Source of the DNA: Clostridia bacterium
GTDB taxonomy: Bacteria; Bacillota; Peptococcia; Peptococcales; SKKY01
DNA: 6,921 nucleotides
Direction: 5' to 3'
Assembly: GCA_007123515.1 (NCBI GenBank)
Contig: SKKY01000132.1
Span: forward strand, 1-6,921
Shown here: positions 1 to 5,938 of the stretch, piece after piece
How positions within the stretch are numbered: the stretch's first letter is position 1
Layout: each line of letters starts with the position of its first letter
The notes under the pieces: generated by a model
What the model was told of the DNA's origin: nothing
Databases searched by the model: none
Seen by the model: only the letters and a program-made list of their open reading frames with translations
Program-made: the position numbers and the translations under genes

Positions 1-762
1 CTTGATCATTTAAATGAGAGAAAATTTGAGTTGCAGAAATTAAAAAACAAACATCGGCTGACACTTGCTGAGTTGATTGAAAAAAGAGAAATGATAAGGC
101 GGGAACTCGATGTCTTTGAAAATCTTGATTTTTATTATAATGAGGCTGTGAAAAAATTTGATGAGACTACTATCCTTTACCGGAAAGCCGCCGCAGCCCT
201 TTATGAAAAAAGAAAGACTGTGGCCACGGATCTTGAAAAAAAAATAGCCACAGAACTCTCCTATCTGGGAATGAAGCAGACAGTCTTTAAAACGATTTTT
301 ACAGAAACGAATCCGGGCAAAGAAGGAACTGATGCAGTGGAGTTTCTGGTATCGGCTAATATCGGAGAAGAGCCAAAGCCGATTGCTAAGATTGCCTCTG
401 GCGGAGAGATGTCAAGAATTATGCTTTCCTTAAAAGTCATTATGACAGATGATGGAATCAGCACTATGATTTTTGATGAGATTGATTCAGGAATAGGTGG
501 AGAAACTGTTGTTAAGGTATCAAAAAAACTAAAAGAAGTCGCGGCTCACAAGCAAGTGCTATGTGTGACGCATTCGCCACAGGTCGCTGCTCAGGCAGAC
601 GGACATTTTCTGATTGAAAAGGTTCAGCAAGATCAGAGAACTCAAACCGGTCTGCGTCGTCTTTTAGATTCAGAAAAAATTGATGAAATCAGCCGGATGC
701 TGGGTGATACAGGTATTGATGGGAAAGACTTTGCAAAAAAGATGATCAAAGCAGATCGCTAG
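1..762 (+). CDS. recN: DNA repair ATPase RecN, C-terminal part (5' end outside window)
   Basis: RecN is an SMC-like ATPase of double-strand break repair that acts on DNA ends with RecA in the cytoplasm. The reading frame is open from base 1, so 253 residues of a protein usually about 550-570 long are present; the N-terminal Walker A half and most of the coiled coil lie upstream. Visible parts, numbered within the fragment: the end of the returning coiled-coil arm (about 1-85), the ABC signature SGGEMSR (133-139) inside the RecN-typical stretch KPIAKIASGGEMSRI, Walker B with catalytic glutamate in MIFDEIDSG (E160), and the H-loop VTHSPQVAAQAD (H191). The C-terminal EISRMLGD resembles the family's EIARMLGG ending. 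The TTG at position 31 is not a real start because conserved RecN sequence continues upstream of it. The stop is TAG at 760-762. The following gene has its own promoter, so recN is probably the end of a separate upstream unit. The identification is firm. Confidence 0.96.
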   Translation, partial: LDHLNERKFELQKLKNKHRLTLAELIEKREMIRRELDVFENLDFYYNEAVKKFDETTILYRKAAAALYEKRKTVATDLEKKIATELSYLGMKQTVFKTIFTETNPGKEGTDAVEFLVSANIGEEPKPIAKIASGGEMSRIMLSLKVIMTDDGISTMIFDEIDSGIGGETVVKVSKKLKEVAAHKQVLCVTHSPQVAAQADGHFLIEKVQQDQRTQTGLRRLLDSEKIDEISRMLGDTGIDGKDFAKKMIKADR

Positions 763-794
763 ATCCTTAGAAGACTCTAAGATGGTTCATACAC

Positions 795-823
795 TTGAAA
801 AAAAAAAGGTGATATGTTATTAT
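795..823 (+). promoter_or_regulatory. SigA-type promoter with extended -10, upstream of rimP operon
   Basis: A -35 box TTGAAA (795-800) is followed after exactly 17 nt by TATTAT (818-823), and TG at 815-816 supplies an extended -10 (TGTTATTAT). Both hexamers are one mismatch from consensus and the spacing is optimal. It lies in the only gap of the window, and the predicted start near 829-831 gives a leader of about 80 nt before rimP. An A10 run (798-807) covers the end of the -35 box and the first part of the spacer. This is inferred from sequence; no transcript data are available. Confidence 0.8.
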
Positions 824-853
824 GTTCTGTGTCGAACGAGATATTTTTTTTGC

Positions 854-879
854 AAAGAGTGGGTTTTTACCCACTCTTT
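854..879 (+). terminator. Leader hairpin of rimP operon, candidate NusA-dependent attenuator
   Basis: A perfect 11-bp stem (AAAGAGTGGGT, 854-864, with ACCCACTCTTT, 869-879) closes a TTTT loop (865-868). It sits in the untranslated leader, 25-50 nt after the predicted transcription start and 11 nt before the rimP Shine-Dalgarno. The bases after the stem (CCTATTATTCT) are U-rich but interrupted, so intrinsic termination alone should be weak. In B. subtilis the equivalent operon is known to be feedback-regulated by NusA-stimulated termination in its leader, and such terminators typically have imperfect U-tracts. The hairpin is seen directly; its role as an attenuator is inferred. It could instead be an RNA-processing or stabilising element. 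Confidence 0.65.
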
Positions 880-898
880 CCTATTATTCTAGGGGAGG
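875..898 (+). promoter_or_regulatory. Alternative hairpin sequestering the rimP ribosome binding site
   Basis: The 3' arm of the upstream hairpin plus its flank (UCUUUCCUA, 875-883) can pair with UAGGGGAGG (890-898) across a 6-nt loop, giving 9 bp including three G-U pairs. This would bury the entire Shine-Dalgarno of rimP. It shares 875-879 with the 11-bp hairpin, so the two cannot form fully together. The upstream hairpin looks clearly more stable, so the site would normally be free. The pairing is visible in the sequence; whether it is used is unknown, since pyrimidine-rich arms can pair with Shine-Dalgarno sites by chance. Confidence 0.35.
891..898 (+). promoter_or_regulatory. rimP ribosome binding site
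   Basis: AGGGGAGG ends 10 nt before the ATG at 909. It decides the rimP start: the in-frame ATG at 822 overlaps the -10 box, has no comparable site, and would add residues encoded by the hairpin. Confidence 0.85.
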
Positions 899-908
899 TT
901 CATTTATA

Positions 909-1364
909 ATGTCAAAAACAGCGGACTTGGTCACTGCTATTATAGAGCCAATCATTGAAGAGAATGGCTATGATCTGGTGGATGTTGAATTTATTAAAGA
1001 GGGTTCAGATTGGTTTCTGCGAGTCTATATTGACCATGAAAAGGGCATTTTAATTGATGATTGCGTCAAGGCAAGTCAGCTAATCAGCGCGAAACTTGAC
1101 GAAGAAGATCCGATAGTACAAGAGTACAATCTTGAGGTATCTTCACCCGGGATCGAAAGAGTCATAAAAAAAGACAAGGATTTCATGCGTTTTATCGGAA
1201 GTAAAATAAAGATAAAGCTGTTTACAAAGTATTTAGATAAAAAACAACACGTCGGTGAAATAGCAGGCATCAATGAACAATCATTAACAATTCATTCTGA
1301 CGGAGAAACAATAGAGATCCCAAGAGAGCTACTATCAAAAGTAACGCTTTACTGGGAAAATTAA
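909..1364 (+). CDS. rimP: Ribosome maturation factor RimP
   Basis: RimP binds the immature 30S subunit and helps assemble the head and central pseudoknot region, alongside factors such as RbfA. The protein is 151 residues, a normal length for the family (about 150-160). The N-terminal alpha/beta domain (about 1-85) contains GYDLVDVEFIKEG near residue 20 and ends in the family hallmark LEVSSPGIER (75-84). The C-terminal SH3-like domain (about 90-151) follows, with IEIPRELLSKVTLYWEN at its end. The start is ATG 909, 10 nt after AGGGGAGG; a longer frame back to 822 is rejected because it would run through the promoter -10 box and the leader hairpin. It is the first gene of the operon, directly under the leader attenuator candidate, and nusA follows 16 nt later. 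The older name of this family in Bacillus is YlxS. Nothing in the coding region looks odd. Confidence 0.96.
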   Translation: MSKTADLVTAIIEPIIEENGYDLVDVEFIKEGSDWFLRVYIDHEKGILIDDCVKASQLISAKLDEEDPIVQEYNLEVSSPGIERVIKKDKDFMRFIGSKIKIKLFTKYLDKKQHVGEIAGINEQSLTIHSDGETIEIPRELLSKVTLYWEN

Positions 1365-1365
1365 T

Positions 1366-1372
1366 AGGGGGG
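1366..1372 (+). promoter_or_regulatory. nusA ribosome binding site
   Basis: AGGGGGG lies immediately after the rimP stop codon and 8 nt before the GTG at 1381. It supports the GTG start over any later ATG. Confidence 0.75.
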
Positions 1373-1380
1373 ACAAGTAG

Positions 1381-2565
1381 GTGAACGTTGATTTAGTTGA
1401 AGCAATAAAAGAAATTGAAAGAGAAAAAGGTATTAATGCAGATGTCATATTTCAGTCAATTACAGAGTCATTATTGGCATACTACAAAAAAAACATGGCA
1501 AAAACCTCAAATGTAAATAACATTTCTGTATCGATAAATAAAGAGACCGGACAGCTGACAATTTTAGAAAAAAAGACGGTAGCAGAAGAAGTAGAGGATG
1601 CTAAAAATGAGATCTCTCTTGAAGAAGCCAGGCAAATAAGCCATCTGTATCAGGTGGGTGACCTTGTGGAAATCGATGTAACGCCAAAAGATTTTGGAAG
1701 AGTGGTTGCCCAATCGGTCAAAAACTCGGTAATCCAGAAAGTAAGAGAAGCCGAAAGAGACCTTATTTATGACGAATATATCGGAAAAGAAGGCGATATT
1801 GTTAATGGAGTTGTACAGAGGATTGACAATAAAACCATCTACGTCGATTTAGGAAAAGTGGAAGCTGTACTATTACCTGGTGAACAAATGGACGGAGAAT
1901 ATCTCGAAGTCCATCAAAGAATCAAAGCCTATGTTCTTGAAGTTAAAAAAACGACAAAAGGTCCTCAAATTGTCATTTCCCGTTCTCATCCTGGCTTATT
2001 AAAAAGAATGTTTGAATTAGAAGTTCCGGAGATTCATGATGGTATTGTTGAAATCAAGTCAATTGCCAGAGAGGCCGGCTCAAGGTCAAAAATTGCAGTT
2101 CATTCAAGTGATGAAAATGTTGATCCGATCGGAGCTTGTGTTGGTCCGAAAGGTTCAAGAGTTCAGGTAATTGTTGATGAGCTTAGAGGAGAGAAAATTG
2201 ACATTGTCGACTGGAGTGAAGACCCTGCGGAATTTATCAGAAATTCGCTAAGTCCCTCGAAAGTCTATGAAGTTACTACCTATGATGGAGAGAAGAAAGC
2301 GACAGTGGTAGTTCCTGACTATCAATTATCTTTAGCAATTGGAAAAGAAGGCCAGAATGCTCGTCTTGCGGCGAAATTAACGACATGGAAAATTGATATC
2401 AAAAGCGAGTCCCAGCAAAACGCTCTGATGGAAGACTTTGATCTTGATGAAGAAATGGGCTACTATGATGATAAGCATGAGGAAAGCGGAGAAGAGACAG
2501 AAGAAACAGCGGATGCTGAGGACTACTTTGAAGAAGAGGATGCCAATGACAAAGAAAGTTCCTAA
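1381..2565 (+). CDS. nusA: Transcription termination/antitermination factor NusA
   Basis: NusA binds RNA polymerase near the RNA exit channel and modulates pausing, intrinsic termination and antitermination. The 394-residue protein shows the usual order: the N-terminal RNA polymerase-binding domain (about 1-130), an S1 domain (about 135-200, GDIVNGVVQRIDNKTIYVDLG), KH1 (about 230-285, GxxG loop GPKG at 255-258) and KH2 (about 300-345, GKEG at 321-324 in LAIGKEGQNARLAAKLT). The C-terminal acidic repeats of the E. coli protein (about 495 residues) are absent, as is usual in Bacillota. Instead there is a very acidic tail (351-394) with 23 Asp/Glu in 44 residues. Translation starts at GTG behind AGGGGGG. 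The last 20 nt overlap ylxR, and codons of the acidic tail also supply the ylxR ribosome binding site. NusA is the expected feedback regulator of this operon, acting at the rimP leader. The identification is certain; the role of the tail is unknown. Confidence 0.98.
   Translation: MNVDLVEAIKEIEREKGINADVIFQSITESLLAYYKKNMAKTSNVNNISVSINKETGQLTILEKKTVAEEVEDAKNEISLEEARQISHLYQVGDLVEIDVTPKDFGRVVAQSVKNSVIQKVREAERDLIYDEYIGKEGDIVNGVVQRIDNKTIYVDLGKVEAVLLPGEQMDGEYLEVHQRIKAYVLEVKKTTKGPQIVISRSHPGLLKRMFELEVPEIHDGIVEIKSIAREAGSRSKIAVHSSDENVDPIGACVGPKGSRVQVIVDELRGEKIDIVDWSEDPAEFIRNSLSPSKVYEVTTYDGEKKATVVVPDYQLSLAIGKEGQNARLAAKLTTWKIDIKSESQQNALMEDFDLDEEMGYYDDKHEESGEETEETADAEDYFEEEDANDKESS
2536..2540 (+). promoter_or_regulatory. 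ylxR ribosome binding site inside nusA
   Basis: GAGGA, read in nusA as part of Glu-Glu-Asp codons, ends 5 nt before ATG 2546. It fixes the ylxR start inside the nusA end. A later in-frame ATG at 2570 would remove the conserved KKVPKR segment. Confidence 0.6.
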
Positions 2566-2812
2566 AAGAATGTGCGTATCTTGCAGGGAAATGTTTGAAA
2601 AAAAAGAATTAAAAAGGATCGTAAAAACACCTGAAGAAGAGGTTCTTTACGATCCTACAGGAAAGAAGGCCGGAAAAGGAGCTTACATTTGCAGTAATCC
2701 GGAGTGTTTTAAGAAGCTTAAAAAAAGCCGGCTTCTTGAAAAACACCTAAAGACAGCCATTTCTCCTCAGGTTTATGATGATTTAGAGAAAGCTTTACAC
2801 AATGAATCATAA
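2546..2812 (+). CDS. ylxR: YlxR/RnpM family RNA-binding protein
   Basis: YlxR (DUF448) is a small basic nucleic-acid-binding protein almost always coded next to nusA. In B. subtilis it has been reported as a modulator of RNase P, hence the name RnpM. The protein is 88 residues, normal for the family. Recognisable segments are KKVPKRMCVSCRE at the N-terminus, ELKRIVKTP (21-29) and the hallmark DPTGKKAGKGAYIC (36-49). Four cysteines are arranged as CVSC (10, 13) and CSNPEC (49, 54), which could bind a metal; the B. subtilis member as I recall it does not keep all four. The start at ATG 2546 overlaps nusA by 20 nt; it is preferred because KKVPKR matches the KKIPLR-like N-terminus of relatives. 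A much longer open frame back to 2438 is only an out-of-frame reading of nusA. It overlaps ylxQ by 11 nt, so the three genes are probably translationally coupled. Confidence 0.93.
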   Translation: MTKKVPKRMCVSCREMFEKKELKRIVKTPEEEVLYDPTGKKAGKGAYICSNPECFKKLKKSRLLEKHLKTAISPQVYDDLEKALHNES

Positions 2813-3101
2813 ACTGTTAACGATGCTGGGCTTTGCAAAAAAAGCTAATAAAGTAACTTCAGGAGAAGAGGGTGTCAAGTCGTTTCTCAAGAAGCATGCT
2901 GTGAAGCTTTTAATTATAGCAGAAGATGCGCCGCAGAAAAAAAAGCAAAACTGGGCCGAAATGGCTCAGGAGATGCAGATAGAGTATATAGAGGCTTGCG
3001 ACAAAGAGAGTTTAGGAATAGCCATCGGAACTTCTCCGAGAGCTATTATAGGTGTTCTTGATGAAGATATGGCGAAGTCGCTTAAAAATATAATGAAGTA
3101 G
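2802..3101 (+). CDS. ylxQ: L7Ae-family RNA-binding protein YlxQ (RplGA-like)
   Basis: This 99-residue protein belongs to the L7Ae/L30e/S12e/Gadd45 family, small alpha/beta proteins that recognise kink-turn RNA; the B. subtilis counterpart YlxQ is also called RplGA. Its exact role in bacteria is not settled, and it is usually described as a putative ribosome-associated protein. Supporting segments are LLTMLGFAKKANKVTSGEEGV (5-25), KLLIIAEDAP (35-44), and SLGIAIGTSPRAIIGVLDEDMAKSL (70-94), which match the family's LGxAxKAGKxxxG, AxDA and ELGxAIGK-R signatures. The ATG lies inside ylxR (11-nt overlap) and no strong Shine-Dalgarno precedes it, only AGAGAAAG about 10 nt upstream, so translation probably depends on ribosomes finishing ylxR. 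infB starts 19 nt after its stop. Confidence 0.92.
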   Translation: MNHKLLTMLGFAKKANKVTSGEEGVKSFLKKHAVKLLIIAEDAPQKKKQNWAEMAQEMQIEYIEACDKESLGIAIGTSPRAIIGVLDEDMAKSLKNIMK

Positions 3102-3106
3102 TTTAC

Positions 3107-3114
3107 GGAGGTGA
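3107..3114 (+). promoter_or_regulatory. infB ribosome binding site
   Basis: GGAGGTGA, the strongest Shine-Dalgarno match in the window, ends 6 nt before the TTG at 3121. It decides the non-ATG start of infB and probably compensates for the weak start codon. Confidence 0.85.
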
Positions 3115-3120
3115 AGGATA

Positions 3121-5910
3121 TTGTCAAAAATAAGAGTGCACGAACTAGCAAAAGAGATCGATGTTCCAAGCAAAGATCTTGTTGAAAAATTACAGGCAAA
3201 AGGATTTGATGTTAAAAATCATATGAGCACTTTGCCAGAAAAGGATGTATCCACAATAAAAAATATCTATTCAGAAAAAAAAGAAGAAGCTGTTAAACCA
3301 GTAAAAACAGAGGCTCCTAAAAAAGCAGAGGCTCCTAAAAAAGAACCTTCTAAAGATGTAGCAAAAGATGTCCAACAAAAGCCGGAAGGCAAAACAACTA
3401 GTTTCAGAGACAGACCTGACAGCAGACAACAAAGACCACCACAGCAGGGTGCACCAAGGCCTTCCTATGATCAAAGGGGGACTGGCACTAGACCTCCTCA
3501 GGGAGCAAAGCCAACGGGAACGAAGCCCGCATCTGATCAACAACGTGACGGCAGACCACCACAACAAGGGCAAAGACCACCTTATCAAAAGGACGGCAGA
3601 CCACCACAACAAGGGCAAACCGGTCAAAGGCCACAACAAACCCAAACGGGTCAAAGGCCACCCTATCAAAAAGATGGCAGACCGCCACAACAAAGTCAGC
3701 AGCGTGATGCTAGACCAGGCGGATACCAGGGTCAAAAGCCACAGCAAGGTCAGACGGGTCAAAGACCACCTTATCAAAAAGATGGCAGGCCGCCACAACA
3801 AGGTCAGCAGCGTGATGCCAAACCAGGCGGATACCAGGGTCAGAAGCCACAACAAGGGCAAAGACCACCTTATCAAAAGGACGGCAGACCACCACAGGGT
3901 CAGGGTACTCCAAGACCACCTTTTAAAAGCGATAAAAAACCGGCCGTCACTAAAGATTTCAGATCTGAAGCAGCTACACCGGAAAAAGTTGAAAAAGATA
4001 CAAAGTCTAATTACGGAAACAGAAAAAGAGACAAGCTAAAGGACACAACGATCGCTGATAAACGTGAAAAAGTCTCAATGGATAAAGTCTATAGTCCAAA
4101 GAAAAAAGGCAGACCACAGAAGCCGGTTTCCAGAAAAGTGATGACTCCGGCCCCTGAGGTCAAAAGGCATGTCATCATTGAAGATGAACTAACCGTTACG
4201 GAGCTTGCATCCCAACTTGGAAAAAAATCAACAGAAATTATTAAAGCGTTAATGAATCTTGGTATTATGGCCACGATTAACCAGTCTTTAGATATTGATA
4301 CCATTCAGCTTATTGCAGAAGAATACAATGCAACCTTTGAGAAAAGGGAAACAAAAGAAGAAAGACTATTTGCTGAAATTGAAGATGCCGAAGATACGCT
4401 GGTTTCTAAACCACCGGTTGTTACTATTATGGGTCACGTAGACCATGGTAAAACATCCCTGCTTGATAAAATTCGTTCAGCCAATGTTATTGCAACAGAG
4501 GCTGGTGGTATAACACAGCACATTGGTGCCTATCAGGTAGAAATTAAAAAACAAAAAATCACCTTCCTTGATACGCCGGGTCACGAAGCGTTTACCCAAA
4601 TGCGTGCAAGAGGTGCTCAGATTACAGATATTTCAATTTTAGTTGTTGCTGCTGACGATGGTGTTATGCCTCAGACAGTGGAAGCCATTCACCATGCTAA
4701 AGCAGCCGGAGTTCCAATCGTTGTCGCGATTAATAAAATTGATAAGCCAGGCGCAAATCCTGACCGAATTAAGCAAGAATTAACAGAACATGGACTTGTT
4801 TCAGAAGACTGGGGTGGGGATACCATCATGGTACCTGTTTCTGCGATGACCGGAGATGGTATCGATAATTTACTGGAAATGATTCTTTTGGTTTCGGAAG
4901 TTGCCGAATTAAAGTCTAATCCTGACCGCAGAGCCAGCGGTGTCGTTATTGAATCAAAGCTTGATAAAGGCCGAGGAAGTGTTGCGACGCTTTTGGTTCA
5001 AAAAGGAACCATTTATGTTGGTGACTTCCTTGTAGCGGGAACCTCTATGGGTAAAGTCAGAGCCATGTTTGATTACGTTGGCAAGAAAATTAAAAAGGCC
5101 GGACCATCTATGCCGGTAGAGGTTTTGGGACTATCTGATGTTCCGGAAGCCGGCGATGAGTTTTTGATTGCCGAAGATGAGAGACTTGCGAAAGTGGTTG
5201 TGGAAAGAAAGAATAAAGAAAAACATGTTAAAGATATTAATAAGGGAAGCAAGGTAACATTAGATGATGTCTTTGCTAAAATAAAAGATGGCGAAATAAA
5301 AGATCTGAACATTGTCATTAAAGCCGATGTACAGGGATCGATAGAAGCGATTAAACAGTCACTTGATAAACTCAGCAATGAAGAAGTTCGGGTTAATGTG
5401 ATTCATGCTGCAGTTGGTGGCATCAAGGAAACTGATGTTATGCTGGCGTCTGCTTCTAATGCAATCATTATTGGATTTAACGTCAGACCGGATGTCAATT
5501 CCAGAAGAACAGCTGAGAAAGAGTCAGTAGACATTCGCTTATACAGAATCATCTACGATGCGATCGAAGATGTAAAAGCTGCTTTATCAGGACTTCTTTC
5601 TCCTGAGATTAAGGAAAAAGAACTTGGTATTGCCGAAGTCAGAATGATTATCAAAGTGCCAAAAGTCGGCAACATTGCCGGTTGCTATGTTACTGAAGGT
5701 AAAATCACCAGACATGCAAAAATCAGAGTCGTCCGTGACAGTGTTGTCATTTTTGACGGTATGGTCGATGCATTGAAGAGATTTAAAGATGATGTAAAAG
5801 AAGTGCAGACTGGTTACGAATGTGGAATCAGCATTAAAAACTTTAATGATTTTAAAGAAGGCGATCTACTAGAAGCCTATGAAATGCAGGAAATAAAACG
5901 AGAGCTTTAA
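3121..5910 (+). CDS. infB: Translation initiation factor IF-2
   Basis: IF2 is the GTPase that brings initiator fMet-tRNA to the 30S subunit and promotes 50S joining. The 929-residue protein contains a first IF2N domain (about 1-52, [21 protein letters not shown]), a long basic disordered linker (about 53-345) with tandem repeats rich in Q, P, G and R, and a second IF2N domain (about 350-407, [25 protein letters not shown], shown by its key segments). The GTPase domain follows with G1 GHVDHGKT (438-445), G2 [10 protein letters not shown] (462-471), G3 DTPGHE (484-489), G4 NKID (538-541) and G5 SAM (574-576). Domain II starts near 605, domain III near 725 ([14 protein letters not shown], 731-744), and the fMet-tRNA-binding C2 region ends in [18 protein letters not shown]. 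All catalytic motifs are intact. The start is TTG with a strong Shine-Dalgarno at 6 nt; [10 protein letters not shown] is the normal N-terminus. B. subtilis IF2 is about 716 residues, so the linker here is long. rbfA follows after 28 nt. Confidence 0.98.
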   Translation: MSKIRVHELAKEIDVPSKDLVEKLQAKGFDVKNHMSTLPEKDVSTIKNIYSEKKEEAVKPVKTEAPKKAEAPKKEPSKDVAKDVQQKPEGKTTSFRDRPDSRQQRPPQQGAPRPSYDQRGTGTRPPQGAKPTGTKPASDQQRDGRPPQQGQRPPYQKDGRPPQQGQTGQRPQQTQTGQRPPYQKDGRPPQQSQQRDARPGGYQGQKPQQGQTGQRPPYQKDGRPPQQGQQRDAKPGGYQGQKPQQGQRPPYQKDGRPPQGQGTPRPPFKSDKKPAVTKDFRSEAATPEKVEKDTKSNYGNRKRDKLKDTTIADKREKVSMDKVYSPKKKGRPQKPVSRKVMTPAPEVKRHVIIEDELTVTELASQLGKKSTEIIKALMNLGIMATINQSLDIDTIQLIAEEYNATFEKRETKEERLFAEIEDAEDTLVSKPPVVTIMGHVDHGKTSLLDKIRSANVIATEAGGITQHIGAYQVEIKKQKITFLDTPGHEAFTQMRARGAQITDISILVVAADDGVMPQTVEAIHHAKAAGVPIVVAINKIDKPGANPDRIKQELTEHGLVSEDWGGDTIMVPVSAMTGDGIDNLLEMILLVSEVAELKSNPDRRASGVVIESKLDKGRGSVATLLVQKGTIYVGDFLVAGTSMGKVRAMFDYVGKKIKKAGPSMPVEVLGLSDVPEAGDEFLIAEDERLAKVVVERKNKEKHVKDINKGSKVTLDDVFAKIKDGEIKDLNIVIKADVQGSIEAIKQSLDKLSNEEVRVNVIHAAVGGIKETDVMLASASNAIIIGFNVRPDVNSRRTAEKESVDIRLYRIIYDAIEDVKAALSGLLSPEIKEKELGIAEVRMIIKVPKVGNIAGCYVTEGKITRHAKIRVVRDSVVIFDGMVDALKRFKDDVKEVQTGYECGISIKNFNDFKEGDLLEAYEMQEIKREL
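3571..3900 (+). repeat. In-frame tandem repeats in the IF2 linker
   Basis: Four copies of the 15-residue unit [15 protein letters not shown] (or close variants) begin at residues 151, 178, 214 and 247, that is at bases 3571, 3652, 3760 and 3859. Copies 2 and 3 are embedded in larger units of 36 and 33 residues that also share QQRDA(R/K)[12 protein letters not shown]. At DNA level copies 1 and 4 lie within a 50-nt stretch that is identical (3559-3608 and 3847-3896), while copies 2 and 3 resemble each other more. All spacings are multiples of three, so copy-number change would keep the frame. The wider low-complexity region runs from about 3418 to 3930. Confidence 0.9.
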
Positions 5911-5938
5911 TTTTCAACGTGGAAAGCAGGTAAATTAA

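Noticed and set aside
763..783. Inverted repeat CTTAG/CTAAG (766-770 and 777-781) after recN as a terminator
   Set aside because: The stem is only about 5 bp with A-T-rich pairs and no U-tract follows. It is too weak to call a terminator.
822..908. N-terminal extension of rimP from ATG 822 (29 extra residues)
   Set aside because: ATG 822 overlaps the promoter -10 box and the extension would be coded by the leader hairpin and ribosome binding site. RimP homology begins at ATG 909, which has AGGGGAGG upstream.
2438..2545. ylxR start at ATG 2438, giving a 124-residue protein
   Set aside because: The added residues are nusA read in another frame (Lys/Met-rich) and do not match the YlxR N-terminus. 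ATG 2546 fits by homology and has GAGGA upstream.
3271..3876. 201-residue antisense open frame opposite the infB linker
   Set aside because: It is the antisense of the same low-complexity repeats, giving a Leu/Trp/Arg-rich pseudo-membrane sequence. No promoter or ribosome binding site supports it.
3571..3900. CRISPR array
   Set aside because: The repeats are direct, in frame, unequal in spacing and degenerate, and the intervening sequence codes the same protein linker. They are coding repeats, not a CRISPR.
3368..4039. 223-residue open frame in the +1-shifted frame of infB
   Set aside because: It exists because the repeat region is biased in composition and has few stops in any frame. It has no good ribosome binding site, the product is an out-of-frame echo of the repeats, and infB is clearly the real gene.
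4078..4140. Internal start for a short IF2 isoform at M320 or M341
   Set aside because: Internal isoforms are known for IF2 in E. coli and B. subtilis, but no convincing Shine-Dalgarno precedes either ATG here.
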